A stretch of DNA of 64,000 bases from Streptomyces ortus (GTDB lineage: Bacteria; Actinomycetota; Actinomycetes; Streptomycetales; Streptomycetaceae), in assembly GCF_026341275.1 (NCBI RefSeq), contig NZ_JAIFZO010000002.1, forward strand, positions 818,361 to 882,360, read 5' to 3'. The translations under genes were made by a program, and so were the position numbers. The notes under the pieces are model-generated. The model worked only from the letters and a program-made list of their open reading frames with translations, had not been told where the DNA came from and made no database searches. The stretch's first letter is position 1. The number at the start of each line of letters is the position of its first letter. Shown one piece after another: positions 24,897 through 33,019 of the stretch.

Positions 24897-26375
24897 TCAG
24901 ATGATGCCGAACAGAATTCCGGACCCGAGCACCACGAGTGAGGTGAGGGCGGCCCACTTCACCACGAACTTGGTGTGATCGCCGAAGTCGACCCTGGCCA
25001 TACCCACCAGCACGTACACGGCCGGGACCAGCGGGCTCGACATGTGCAGCGGCTGGCCGACGAGGGAGGCGCGGGCGATCTCCAGCGGCGAGACGCCGTG
25101 CGCGGCACCGGCCTCGGCGAGGACGGGCAGGACACCGAAGTAGAAGCCGTCGTTCGACATGAAGTAGGTGAGCGGCAGGCTCAGGGCGCCGGTGACGATG
25201 GCCATGTGCGGGCCCATGCCGTCGGGGATGCCGTCGACGAGCCACCTGGCCATGGAGTCGACCATGCCGGTGCCCTGGAGGACGCCGGTGAAGACGGCGG
25301 CGGCGAAGACCATGCCGGAGACGTTGAGGACGTTGTCGGCGTGCGCGGCGAGCCGCTCGCGCTGGTCCGGGATGTTCGGGAAGTTGACGGTCAGGGCGAG
25401 GGCCGCGGCGAGCAGGAACAGCACCGGGATCGGCAGCAGTTCCATGATCATGGCGGTGAGCAGGACCGCCGTGAGCAGCGCGTTGAACCAGTACAGCTTG
25501 GGACGCAGGGTCGCGCGGTTCGGGTCCAGACCCTGGAGGCGTACGTCGTCCACGTCGTCGTCCTCGGATCCGCCCTCGGAGCCGACCGCCGCGTCGGTCC
25601 CGGAACCCGACCCGCCCGTGGTCTTGGTGAAGCGCACCTTGCCGTCACCGGAGCCACCGGAAGCCGCGGCAGCACCGGCGCCCGCACCGACGAGTACCGT
25701 CTCGGTCTCCCGCTCCTCCTCCTTCTCCTTCTCCTTCTCCAGGACGTCGGCCAGGCTCAGCACGCCGAGGCGCTTGCGCTCGCGCAGGCCGAGGACGTAC
25801 GCGAGGCCGATGACGGCGACCAGGCCGACGGCGAGCGCCGGGATCATCGGGACGAAGATGTCGCCGGCGTCGAGCTTGAGCGCGGTGGCGGCGCGGGCCG
25901 TCGGACCGCCCCAGGGCAGGGTGTTCATCACGCCGTTGGCGGTGGCGGCGACCCCGGTCATCACCACGAGGCTCATCTTGAGGCGCTTGTACAGGGGATA
26001 CATCGCCGAGACCGTGATCATGAAGGTGGTCGAGCCGTCGCCGTCCAGGGAGACGATCGCGGCGAGCAGGGCCGTACCGACGACGATGCGCATCGGGTCG
26101 GCCTTGCAGAACTTGAGGATGCCCCGGACGACCGGATCGAAGAGGCCGACGTCGATCATGACGCCGAAGTACACGATGGCGAACATCAGCATCGCGGCGG
26201 TGGGCGCGAGCGTGCCCACCCCTTCGATGACGTAGTCGCCGAGGTGGGCGCCTTTTCCGACGAACACACAGAAGAGTGCCGGGATCAGCACCAGCGCCGC
26301 GATCGGCGACATCTTCTTCATCATGATCAGGACCAGGAAGGTCGCGATCATGGTGAAGCCGAGGATGGTCAGCAT
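24897..26375 (-). CDS. CitMHS family divalent metal-citrate transporter
   Basis: A 492-residue carrier of the CitMHS family, which moves citrate complexed with Mg2+, Ca2+ or Fe3+ together with protons. About twelve helices are split by a cytoplasmic loop (about residues 210-290) that is unusually charged and low-complexity ('EKEKEKEEERETE', 'SEGGSEDDDVDDV'). Family marks are 'DGDGSTTFMITVSAMYPLYKRLKM' and 'LTYFMSNDGFYFGVLPVLAEA'. An inverted repeat surrounds the likely promoter. It probably forms a unit with the MFS gene. Confidence 0.94.
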   Translation of the reverse strand: MLTILGFTMIATFLVLIMMKKMSPIAALVLIPALFCVFVGKGAHLGDYVIEGVGTLAPTAAMLMFAIVYFGVMIDVGLFDPVVRGILKFCKADPMRIVVGTALLAAIVSLDGDGSTTFMITVSAMYPLYKRLKMSLVVMTGVAATANGVMNTLPWGGPTARAATALKLDAGDIFVPMIPALAVGLVAVIGLAYVLGLRERKRLGVLSLADVLEKEKEKEEERETETVLVGAGAGAAAASGGSGDGKVRFTKTTGGSGSGTDAAVGSEGGSEDDDVDDVRLQGLDPNRATLRPKLYWFNALLTAVLLTAMIMELLPIPVLFLLAAALALTVNFPNIPDQRERLAAHADNVLNVSGMVFAAAVFTGVLQGTGMVDSMARWLVDGIPDGMGPHMAIVTGALSLPLTYFMSNDGFYFGVLPVLAEAGAAHGVSPLEIARASLVGQPLHMSSPLVPAVYVLVGMARVDFGDHTKFVVKWAALTSLVVLGSGILFGII

Positions 26376-26383
26376 GAGTGGAT

Positions 26384-26439
26384 ACCTAACGTTCGCCCTT
26401 GAACTCCCACCAGGGACGGCGGTTCGAGTGACGTTAGGT
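26384..26439. promoter_or_regulatory. spaced inverted repeat in the CitMHS promoter region
   Basis: ACCTAACGT (26384-26392) and ACGTTAGGT (26431-26439) are perfect 9-bp inverted arms 38 bp apart, 9 nt upstream of the CitMHS start. A short palindrome AACA-AGA-TGTT follows at 26457-26467. This may be a response-regulator or repressor site; the protein is unknown. Confidence 0.45.
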
Positions 26440-26515
26440 CGGGCCGACAAGTCTTAACAAGATGTTGACACGAGAGCAATAAGCGCAAAACTCCTGGTCA
26501 CAGCGTTCGTCGCGG

Positions 26516-28804
26516 TCAGAGCTCTACGCCTGTCCGCGTGCCTGTCGGTGTGAGCTCCACGCCTGCCGGCGTGATGTCGACGGGTACGCCGTTGAGGACG
26601 GCCGTGCCGGACAGCGGGTCGAGCAGGCTGCCGTCCAGGAGCTGGTTGACGTTGACGCCGGGGTCGGCGGTGGCGTGGCGCAGCCGGGTGCCGGGCCGGT
26701 CGTGCCCCCAGCCGTGCGGCAGGCTCACGACTCCGCGCCGTACGGAGTCGGTGATCTCGGCGGGGGCGACGACCTCTCCCCCGGCGCCCTTCACGCGTAC
26801 GGGCGCCGCGTCGGTGACGCCGAGGCGTTCGGCGTCGTCGGGGTGGATGTGCAGGGTGCAGCGGTTGGTGCCGCCGGTGAGGGCGGGGATGTTGTGCATC
26901 CAGCTGTTGTTGGAACGCAGGTGCCGGCGGCCGACCAGGACGAACCCCTCCGGACGCTGCCGGAGGGCGTCCCTGAGCCGCGGGAGGTCGTCGGCGAGGG
27001 GCTGGGGAAGGAGTTCGACGCGTCCGCTGCGGGTCTTGAGGGGGCCGGGCAGGCGGGACCGGAGCGGGCCGAGGTCGATGCCGTGGGGCGCGGCGAGCAG
27101 CCTCTCCAGGTTCAGGCCGTCGGGGCGGGCGCCGAATCCGTCCCCGTACGGGCCCAAGCGCAGCATCATGTCGAGGCGGCGCTCGGGACCGGACTCGCCG
27201 GTGAGCGCGGCGGCGAGTTCGCGGGGGTCGCGACCGTGCACCGGGGAGTGGGGTTCCTTGACGGCCTTGGCGAGGGTCTGGTCGATGACCAGGGTGTCCA
27301 CGGCGGAGGGGTCGGCGCCGTGCATGCCGGTCGCGGCGAGGACGAGCCGGGCGAGGATCTCCGTCTCGGCCCTCCTGCCGGGTTCCAGGGGGACGGCGGC
27401 CCGGGTGTAACGGACCTGGTTGCGTACGGCGAGGGTGTTGAAGGCGAAGTCGTGGTGCGGGCTCTGCGAGGGCGGGGGCGGCGGCAGCACGACGTGGGCG
27501 TGGCGCGAGGTCTCGTTCAGGTACGGGTCGACGCTGACCATGAAGTCGAGCGAGTCGAGGGCCTTGTCGAGGCGGTCGCCGTCGGGGGCGGACAGGACGG
27601 GGTTGGCGGCGATGACGACGAGGGCGCGAATCGGCTCGCCCTCCTCGGTGGCGGTGTCGATCTCCTCGGCGAGGGCGGCGAGGGGCAGTTCGCCCTTGGC
27701 CTCCGGGTGACGGCTGACGCGGCTGTGCCAGCGGGCGAGCGCGAAGCCGCGGCCGGGGCCCGCGGGCCGGGGCGTGCGGTCGGTGGCGGCCTGCGGGAAG
27801 AGGGCGCCGCCGGGCCGGTCGAGGTTGCCGGTGAGGATGTTGAGGACGTCAACCAGCCAGCTGGCGAGGGTGCCGTGCGGGACGGTGCAGCTGCCGATGC
27901 GGCCGTATACGGCGGCGGTGGGCGCGGCGGCGAGTTCGCGGGCGAGCGCGCGGATCGTCTCCGCGTCGACGTCGCACGCCTCGGCGGCGACCTCGGGCGT
28001 GAAGTCGCTTACGGCGTCGCGCAGTTCGTCGGCTCCCTGGACCAGTTCGCCGAGGTGGCCGAGGTCGGTCAGCTGCTCGTCGAAGAGGACGTACGCCATC
28101 GCCGCGAGGAGCAGGGCGTCGGTGCCGGGGCGGACGGCGACGTGCCGGTCGGCGAGCTTGGCGGTGCGGGTGCGGCGGGGGTCGATGACGGTGAGGGTGC
28201 CGCCGCGCCCCTTGAGGGCCTTGAGCTTGCCGGGGAAGTCGGGTGCGGTGCACAGACTTCCGTTGGACTCCAGGGGGTTGGCGCCGATCAGCAGCAGATG
28301 GTCGGTGTGGTCGAGATCGGGTACGGGGATCGCGTTGGCGTCGCCGTAGAGGAGCCCGCTGGAGACGTGCTTGGGCATCTGGTCGACGGTGGACGCGGTG
28401 AAGACGCTCCGCGTGCCGAGTCCGGAGAGCAGGACGGCCGGGTAGAGGGCGCCGGCCATGGTGTGCACGTTCGGGTTGCCGAGGACGGCTCCGACGGAGT
28501 GCGGCCCGTACCGCTCGACGACCGGTCGCAGTCCGGCGGCGACGGCGTCGAAGGCCTCCTCCCAGGTGGCTTCGCGCAGTTCACCGTCCTTGCGTACGAG
28601 GGGGACGCGCAGGCGGTCCGGGTCACCGTCGGCGGCCCCGAACGACGCCCCCTTCGGACAGATGAACCCCTGACTGAACACATCGTCACGATCCCCGCGC
28701 GCGCTCGTCACCCGGGTCCCCTCGATGGTGAGCGTCAGCCCACAGGTGGCCTCGCAGAGCGGGCAGATGCGCAGGGCTGTGCGGGAGTCGGCGGTGACGG
28801 ACAC
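26516..28804 (-). CDS. molybdopterin-dependent oxidoreductase (formate dehydrogenase/nitrate reductase superfamily)
   Basis: A 762-residue Mo-bis-MGD enzyme. An N-terminal [4Fe-4S] motif (Cys14, 17, 21 and 49; 'CPLCEATCG...CPKG') and the DMSO reductase-family domains are present, ending in the MGD-binding C-terminal domain ('VRVKGAGGEVVAPAEIT'). No Tat signal is seen, so it is cytoplasmic. The usual Mo-ligating Cys/Sec region reads 'STVDQMPKHVSSG' (about residues 138-150), with no Cys or Sec. GTG 28804 follows 'GGGAGGA'. No partner subunit is encoded nearby. The substrate is unknown. Confidence 0.92.
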   Translation of the reverse strand: MSVTADSRTALRICPLCEATCGLTLTIEGTRVTSARGDRDDVFSQGFICPKGASFGAADGDPDRLRVPLVRKDGELREATWEEAFDAVAAGLRPVVERYGPHSVGAVLGNPNVHTMAGALYPAVLLSGLGTRSVFTASTVDQMPKHVSSGLLYGDANAIPVPDLDHTDHLLLIGANPLESNGSLCTAPDFPGKLKALKGRGGTLTVIDPRRTRTAKLADRHVAVRPGTDALLLAAMAYVLFDEQLTDLGHLGELVQGADELRDAVSDFTPEVAAEACDVDAETIRALARELAAAPTAAVYGRIGSCTVPHGTLASWLVDVLNILTGNLDRPGGALFPQAATDRTPRPAGPGRGFALARWHSRVSRHPEAKGELPLAALAEEIDTATEEGEPIRALVVIAANPVLSAPDGDRLDKALDSLDFMVSVDPYLNETSRHAHVVLPPPPPSQSPHHDFAFNTLAVRNQVRYTRAAVPLEPGRRAETEILARLVLAATGMHGADPSAVDTLVIDQTLAKAVKEPHSPVHGRDPRELAAALTGESGPERRLDMMLRLGPYGDGFGARPDGLNLERLLAAPHGIDLGPLRSRLPGPLKTRSGRVELLPQPLADDLPRLRDALRQRPEGFVLVGRRHLRSNNSWMHNIPALTGGTNRCTLHIHPDDAERLGVTDAAPVRVKGAGGEVVAPAEITDSVRRGVVSLPHGWGHDRPGTRLRHATADPGVNVNQLLDGSLLDPLSGTAVLNGVPVDITPAGVELTPTGTRTGVEL

Positions 28805-28861
28805 GGGTCCTCCCGAAGGAATGGGCGACAACAACGGCGCTCTGCCTCTGACCCGGCTGAG

Positions 28862-28877
28862 CATACCGACCGGTATG
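28862..28877. promoter_or_regulatory. TetR-type operator upstream of the molybdopterin oxidoreductase
   Basis: CATACC-GACC-GGTATG, 6-bp perfect arms with a 4-nt centre, 58 nt upstream of the GTG start. It matches 13 bases of the site at 4164-4179. The TetR encoded at 29024-29644 on the same strand is a candidate binder. Confidence 0.6.
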
Positions 28878-29023
28878 GACGGTGGGGAGGGGGTGCGGGG
28901 TACGGATGTCCGCGCGTCGCGTCGTCGGCGGGCGGGGGCGGAAGGAACACGCGTCGCACACCGGGAGGCGGACGGTCGGGGCGGCTGTACGGCGGCACGG
29001 TCGGCCGCCGCACGCGCGGTGGG

Positions 29024-29644
29024 TCAGTCGAGTGAGCGGGAGAGATACGCCCGGAGCAGTTCCCGGGTCTCCTCGATGACCCGCTCGTCGCCCGCCGGGT
29101 CGAGGCGGAAGGCGAGCTGGACGAGGGTGTCCGCAGCCTCGACGGCGATGAGGAAGATGCGCCGGAGGTCTTCGTCGGGGGCACGGTCGAGGTATGCGGA
29201 GAGCATGTCGGTCAGCCGGTCGGCGACGCGGGTGTTGGGCTCGGCGTCGCGGGTGCCGACGGGTATCTGGTTGCCGAAGTCGACCAGGGAGAAGCCGGGT
29301 GCGGTGCGCTTCATGGCGAGGTACTCGTCGAGGACCGCGTCCATGGCCACCCGCCAGCCCGCTCCGCTGCCGGTCTCCTGGAGGCGGTGGGTGACACGCT
29401 CGGTGTAGATGTCCAGGTTCCGCTGGGCGAGCGCGTCGACCATGGCCCGCTTGTTGCCGAAGAACCGGTAGACGGAGCCGATGGGCACTCCGGCGCGCAG
29501 GGCGACAGCGCGGGTGCTCAGGGCGTCGTAGCCGACCTCGTCCAGAAGGTCGGCGCAGGCGTCGAGGATACGGGTGAGTCGTTCGGCGCTACGGCGCTGG
29601 ACGGGCGCGCGGCGCAGCGAGGTCGCATGGGGCACGGGCTTCAT
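29024..29644 (-). CDS. TetR family transcriptional regulator
   Basis: A 206-residue repressor with HTH 'DEVGYDALSTRAVALRAGVPIGSVYRFFGNKRAMVDALA' and a C-terminal domain typical of TetR_C. ATG 29644 ('MKPVPHATS') follows 'GGAAAGG'. It is encoded directly upstream of, and on the same strand as, the molybdopterin oxidoreductase, with the 28862 operator between, which suggests it controls that gene. Confidence 0.92.
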   Translation of the reverse strand: MKPVPHATSLRRAPVQRRSAERLTRILDACADLLDEVGYDALSTRAVALRAGVPIGSVYRFFGNKRAMVDALAQRNLDIYTERVTHRLQETGSGAGWRVAMDAVLDEYLAMKRTAPGFSLVDFGNQIPVGTRDAEPNTRVADRLTDMLSAYLDRAPDEDLRRIFLIAVEAADTLVQLAFRLDPAGDERVIEETRELLRAYLSRSLD

Positions 29645-29789
29645 GATGCCTTTCCGCCGGGGTCCGGTGAACCTTGCCCTTGGGTACGAAGTCCGTGCCC
29701 GTACCACTCATCCCGCGGTGCCCGTCCCGCGGTGCGTGCGGCTCACCGCGGGGCACGCCGCGCCGGGGTGGCGCGGCGGACGGCGTACG

Positions 29790-30458
29790 TCAGGCGACAG
29801 CGTGTGCGGAGGCTGTCGGCCGGGGTTCGCCGAACGGTGCGGGTGAGGTGGCGGGTGCGGATCGGGGGCCGGTCGGCGCCGGGCGGGAGGCCGGGGTGGG
29901 GCCCGGGTCCGACACCGTGATGTCGGCCGTGCTCGCGACGGGCTCTCCGTCGACCGCCCACACCGTGTCGTCGTCGGCGTGCAGGCGCACCGTCACCTGG
30001 TGGGTGCCGCGCGGGACGACATCGCCCGCGAGGTGGTGGTCCGGGCCCCGGAGGACGGACAGGGGGCGGTCGTCCAGCCGGAGCTGGGCGTAACCGCGGC
30101 CCGGTTCGGCCCTCTCCGCCGTGCCGGCGGGCGAGAAGCGGAAGCCGTGGACCGTCAGCCGGACGTCCCAGCCCTCGCCGGCACCCCCGGGGCCGTCGGA
30201 GCCCTCGGAACCGGCGGAGCCGTCGGGGTCCGCCGCGGGCTGTATCTCGATCTCGACCTCGGGTGCGCTCCTGCCGTCGACCTCACGGTAGTGCCGCCCC
30301 TCCTCGTCCGTGTCCTTCAGCACCCTGCCCACCGGTGAGGGTGTGGCCTCGTCGTCCTCACGCGCGCCGCTGGACCCGCAGCCCGTCGCTCCGACGAGCA
30401 GAGCACCGAACAGGGCGCAGACCGCGAGCCCGGTGAGGAATGCGCGCGTCCACGACAT
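29790..30458 (-). CDS. putative lipoprotein of unknown function
   Basis: A 222-residue secreted protein. The signal 'FLTGLAVCALFGALLVGATGC' ends in a lipobox-like 'ATGC', so it is probably lipid-anchored on the outer membrane face. The mature part has an acidic linker, a Gly/Ser/Asp-rich stretch and a beta-rich domain ('WDVRLTVHGFRFSPAG', 'HQVTVRLHADDDTVWAVDGEPV'). The C-terminus is Pro/Ala-rich. I recognise no family. It is divergent from hmgA. Confidence 0.85.
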   Translation of the reverse strand: MSWTRAFLTGLAVCALFGALLVGATGCGSSGAREDDEATPSPVGRVLKDTDEEGRHYREVDGRSAPEVEIEIQPAADPDGSAGSEGSDGPGGAGEGWDVRLTVHGFRFSPAGTAERAEPGRGYAQLRLDDRPLSVLRGPDHHLAGDVVPRGTHQVTVRLHADDDTVWAVDGEPVASTADITVSDPGPTPASRPAPTGPRSAPATSPAPFGEPRPTASAHAVA

Positions 30459-30502
30459 GCCGGGAGGTTAGAGCACCGCTCCGACAGCCGGATCCCCCTT
30501 GA

Positions 30503-30540
30503 GTCGGGTTCTTGGGCCCAGTCGGATCCTTGGGCCCAGT
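30503..30540 (+). repeat. 18-bp direct repeat
   Basis: Two near-identical 18-bp units, 'TCGG(G/A)T(T/C)CTTGGGCCCAG', begin at 30504 and 30522 in the intergenic DNA upstream of hmgA. Confidence 0.75.
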
Positions 30541-30671
30541 CGGGGATCGGGCTCGATCGGGCCGCTCGGGGTCCCGGGCACCGGCCCCCGGCCGCCCGTG
30601 CGCGTCTGGCGCGATCCCGCCGCCTCCCGCCGGGCCCGACTCCCCTCCCCCTTGCGCGCCGATTCACCGAA

Positions 30672-30691
30672 TCCTACGGTGATGCATAGGA
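30672..30691. promoter_or_regulatory. inverted repeat upstream of hmgA
   Basis: TCCTA-N10-TAGGA lies 25 nt before the hmgA start and just before its 'GAGGGAG' ribosome site. It could be an operator for a catabolic regulator. Support is short symmetry only. Confidence 0.35.
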
Positions 30692-30715
30692 ATCAGAACG
30701 AGGGAGCGATCACTC

Positions 30716-32119
30716 ATGAGCGGGGACGCGCGCAACGGCGCAACGGCACTGCGGAAGACCGCCGAGGCGCTGACGTATCTCTCCGGGTTCGGCAACGAAC
30801 ACAGTTCGGAGGCGGTCCCGGGCGCCCTCCCGCACGGCCGCAACTCACCGCAGCGGGTCCCGCTCGGGCTGTACGCGGAACAGCTGAGCGGCTCGGCGTT
30901 CACCGAGCCGCGGGCGCACAACCGCCGCTCGTGGCTGTACCGCATCCGCCCCTCGGCGGCGCACCCGGCGTTCACCCGCACCGACAACGGCACCCTGCGC
31001 TCGGCACCCTTCACCGAGTCGGTGCCGGACCCGAACCGGCTGCGCTGGAACCCGCTGCCGGAACCGGCGCCGGGCACCGACTTCCTGGCGGGCCTGTGGA
31101 CCCTCGGCGGCAACGGCGACGTCACGCAGCGCACCGGCATGGCCGTGCACCTGTATCACGCCAACTCCTCGATGCGCCGGGTCTTCAGCGACGCCGACGG
31201 CGAGCTGCTGATCGTCCCGGAGCACGGCGGGCTGCTGCTGCGCACCGAGTTCGGGCTGCTGCACGTGGAGCCAGGACACGTGGCGCTGATTCCCCGCGGG
31301 GTCCGCTTCCGGGTGGAGCTGCTGGGCGACGCCTCCGACGACGGCCGGAACCCGGCAGGCCCGACCGCCCGGGGATACGTGTGCGAGAACTACGGGGCGC
31401 CCTTCCAGCTCCCCGACCTCGGCCCGATCGGCGCCAACGGCCTCGCCAACCCCCGGGACTTCCGCGCCCCGGTCGCCGCGTACGAGGACGAGGAGCGCGA
31501 CGGGACCTCGGCGGGGCCCGTGGAAGTGGTCAACAAGTTCTGCGGCAACCTCTGGACCGCGATGTACGACCACTCGCCGCTCGATGTCGTCGCCTGGCAC
31601 GGCAACCACGTGCCGTACGCCTACGATCTGCGCCTCTTCAATGTGCTCGGCAGCATCAGCTACGACCACCCCGACCCGTCCATCTTCACCGTCCTGACCT
31701 CGCCGTCCGACACCCCGGGCCTGGCCGGGGTCGACTTCGTGGTCTTCGCGCCGCGCTGGCTGGTGGGCGAGGACACCTTCCGGCCGCCCTACTTCCACCG
31801 GAACGTGATGAGCGAGTACATGGGGCTCGTCCAAGGCGCGTACGACGCGAAGGCGGCCGGCGAAGGGGGCTTCGTGCCGGGTGGCGGTTCGCTGCACAAC
31901 ATGATGTCCGCGCACGGCCCCGACCGGGAGACCTTCGAGCGGGCGAGCGCCGCCGAGCTGCGACCGCAGAAGGTCGACGACGGCCTCGCCTTCATGTTCG
32001 AGACGCGCTGGCCGGTCACCGCCACCGCGCAGGCCGCCCGCGCCGAGCACCTGCAAGCCTCGTACGACGACGTGTGGCGGGGGCTTGAGCGGCACTTCCG
32101 GGCGGACGGGCGGCCATGA
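30716..32119 (+). CDS. hmgA: homogentisate 1,2-dioxygenase
   Basis: A 467-residue Fe(II) dioxygenase that opens the ring of homogentisate to maleylacetoacetate in tyrosine and phenylalanine breakdown. The N-terminal '[26 protein letters not shown]' and the iron-site region '[23 protein letters not shown]' are hallmarks. Length matches the family. The usual partners (maleylacetoacetate isomerase, fumarylacetoacetase) are not in this window. A GntR gene follows on the same strand. Confidence 0.97.
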   Translation: MSGDARNGATALRKTAEALTYLSGFGNEHSSEAVPGALPHGRNSPQRVPLGLYAEQLSGSAFTEPRAHNRRSWLYRIRPSAAHPAFTRTDNGTLRSAPFTESVPDPNRLRWNPLPEPAPGTDFLAGLWTLGGNGDVTQRTGMAVHLYHANSSMRRVFSDADGELLIVPEHGGLLLRTEFGLLHVEPGHVALIPRGVRFRVELLGDASDDGRNPAGPTARGYVCENYGAPFQLPDLGPIGANGLANPRDFRAPVAAYEDEERDGTSAGPVEVVNKFCGNLWTAMYDHSPLDVVAWHGNHVPYAYDLRLFNVLGSISYDHPDPSIFTVLTSPSDTPGLAGVDFVVFAPRWLVGEDTFRPPYFHRNVMSEYMGLVQGAYDAKAAGEGGFVPGGGSLHNMMSAHGPDRETFERASAAELRPQKVDDGLAFMFETRWPVTATAQAARAEHLQASYDDVWRGLERHFRADGRP

Positions 32120-32228
32120 CGGCGCACGGCGCGCCGGTCCGGCCCGACCGCCTCCGGTGGCCGCCCGCCGCGCTCCCGCGGCCGTCCGCCCGTTGCACCC
32201 GACGCCCGCGACCGGTACGGATACCCTC

Positions 32229-32978
32229 GTGACCTCCTTCGCGCCCGACTCGATCGTCCTGAACCGCAAGCTGCCGCTCTGGTATCAGGTGTCGCAGTCC
32301 CTGCGCGCCTCGATACTCGGGCGGTCCGCACGGGATCCGCTGCGCCTGCCCACCGAGGAACAGCTGGCGGAGCACTACGGCGTCAGCGTGCTGACCATGC
32401 GGCAGGCGCTCAAGGAGCTGGAGGACGAGGGGCTCATCACCCGGCACCGCAGGCGCGGCACGTTCATCGAGCCGAGCGCCCTGCGGGGCGCGCCGGTCCG
32501 CCTCCTCGGCTCGGTCGACGCCATCGTGGCCCAGCAGTCCGGTATGACGACAGAGTTGCTCGGCCACGGCAGCGAGCCCGTGTCCGGCGAACTCTCCGCG
32601 TACTTCCCGGATCTCGCGGAGGTGGCGACGTACCACCGGCTGCGCAGCGACGAGGAGACCGGTGAGCCGACCAACCACGCGCGCAACTACGTGCGGCCGG
32701 AGCTGGCGGAACGGTTCGATCCGGAGGATCTGGTCCACTGGCCGATGACCAAGGTCCTGCGGGATGTCGCGGGGGCGCGGATCGGCCAGATCACCGACAC
32801 CGTCGAGGCGCGGCTGGCCGACCCGGAGACCGCCCGGCTGCTCCAGGTCCCGCTGCTGAGCCCGATCCTGCACTACACGGGTGTCGTGCACGGTGCGGAC
32901 GGGCGGGCGCTGGACGTGGTCCGCATCCACTACCGGGGTGATCGTTTCTCGTTCACGGTCACCCTCGACGCCCACTGA
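32229..32978 (+). CDS. GntR family regulator (HutC/UTRA type)
   Basis: A 249-residue repressor. The winged helix 'LRLPTEEQLAEHYGVSVLTMRQALKELEDEGLITRHRRRGTF' is followed by a UTRA ligand domain ('EVATYHRLRSDEETGEPTNHARNYVRPEL', 'SPILHYTGVVHGADGRALDVVRIHYRGDRF'). GTG 32229 is the chosen start; the in-frame region upstream is Arg/Pro-rich. Its place 109 bp after hmgA suggests control of homogentisate breakdown. Confidence 0.92.
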   Translation: MTSFAPDSIVLNRKLPLWYQVSQSLRASILGRSARDPLRLPTEEQLAEHYGVSVLTMRQALKELEDEGLITRHRRRGTFIEPSALRGAPVRLLGSVDAIVAQQSGMTTELLGHGSEPVSGELSAYFPDLAEVATYHRLRSDEETGEPTNHARNYVRPELAERFDPEDLVHWPMTKVLRDVAGARIGQITDTVEARLADPETARLLQVPLLSPILHYTGVVHGADGRALDVVRIHYRGDRFSFTVTLDAH

Positions 32979-33019
32979 CCGTGCGGGACCCGGCCGCCGC
33001 CCACGGGCCACGTCGTACG

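Noticed and set aside
24975..26402. Long plus-strand open frame opposite the CitMHS carrier
   Set aside because: It is a low-complexity mirror of the carrier with no ribosome site or domain.
26675..29035. 786-codon plus-strand frame opposite the molybdopterin oxidoreductase
   Set aside because: It is antisense to a well-supported enzyme and runs across its promoter and operator.
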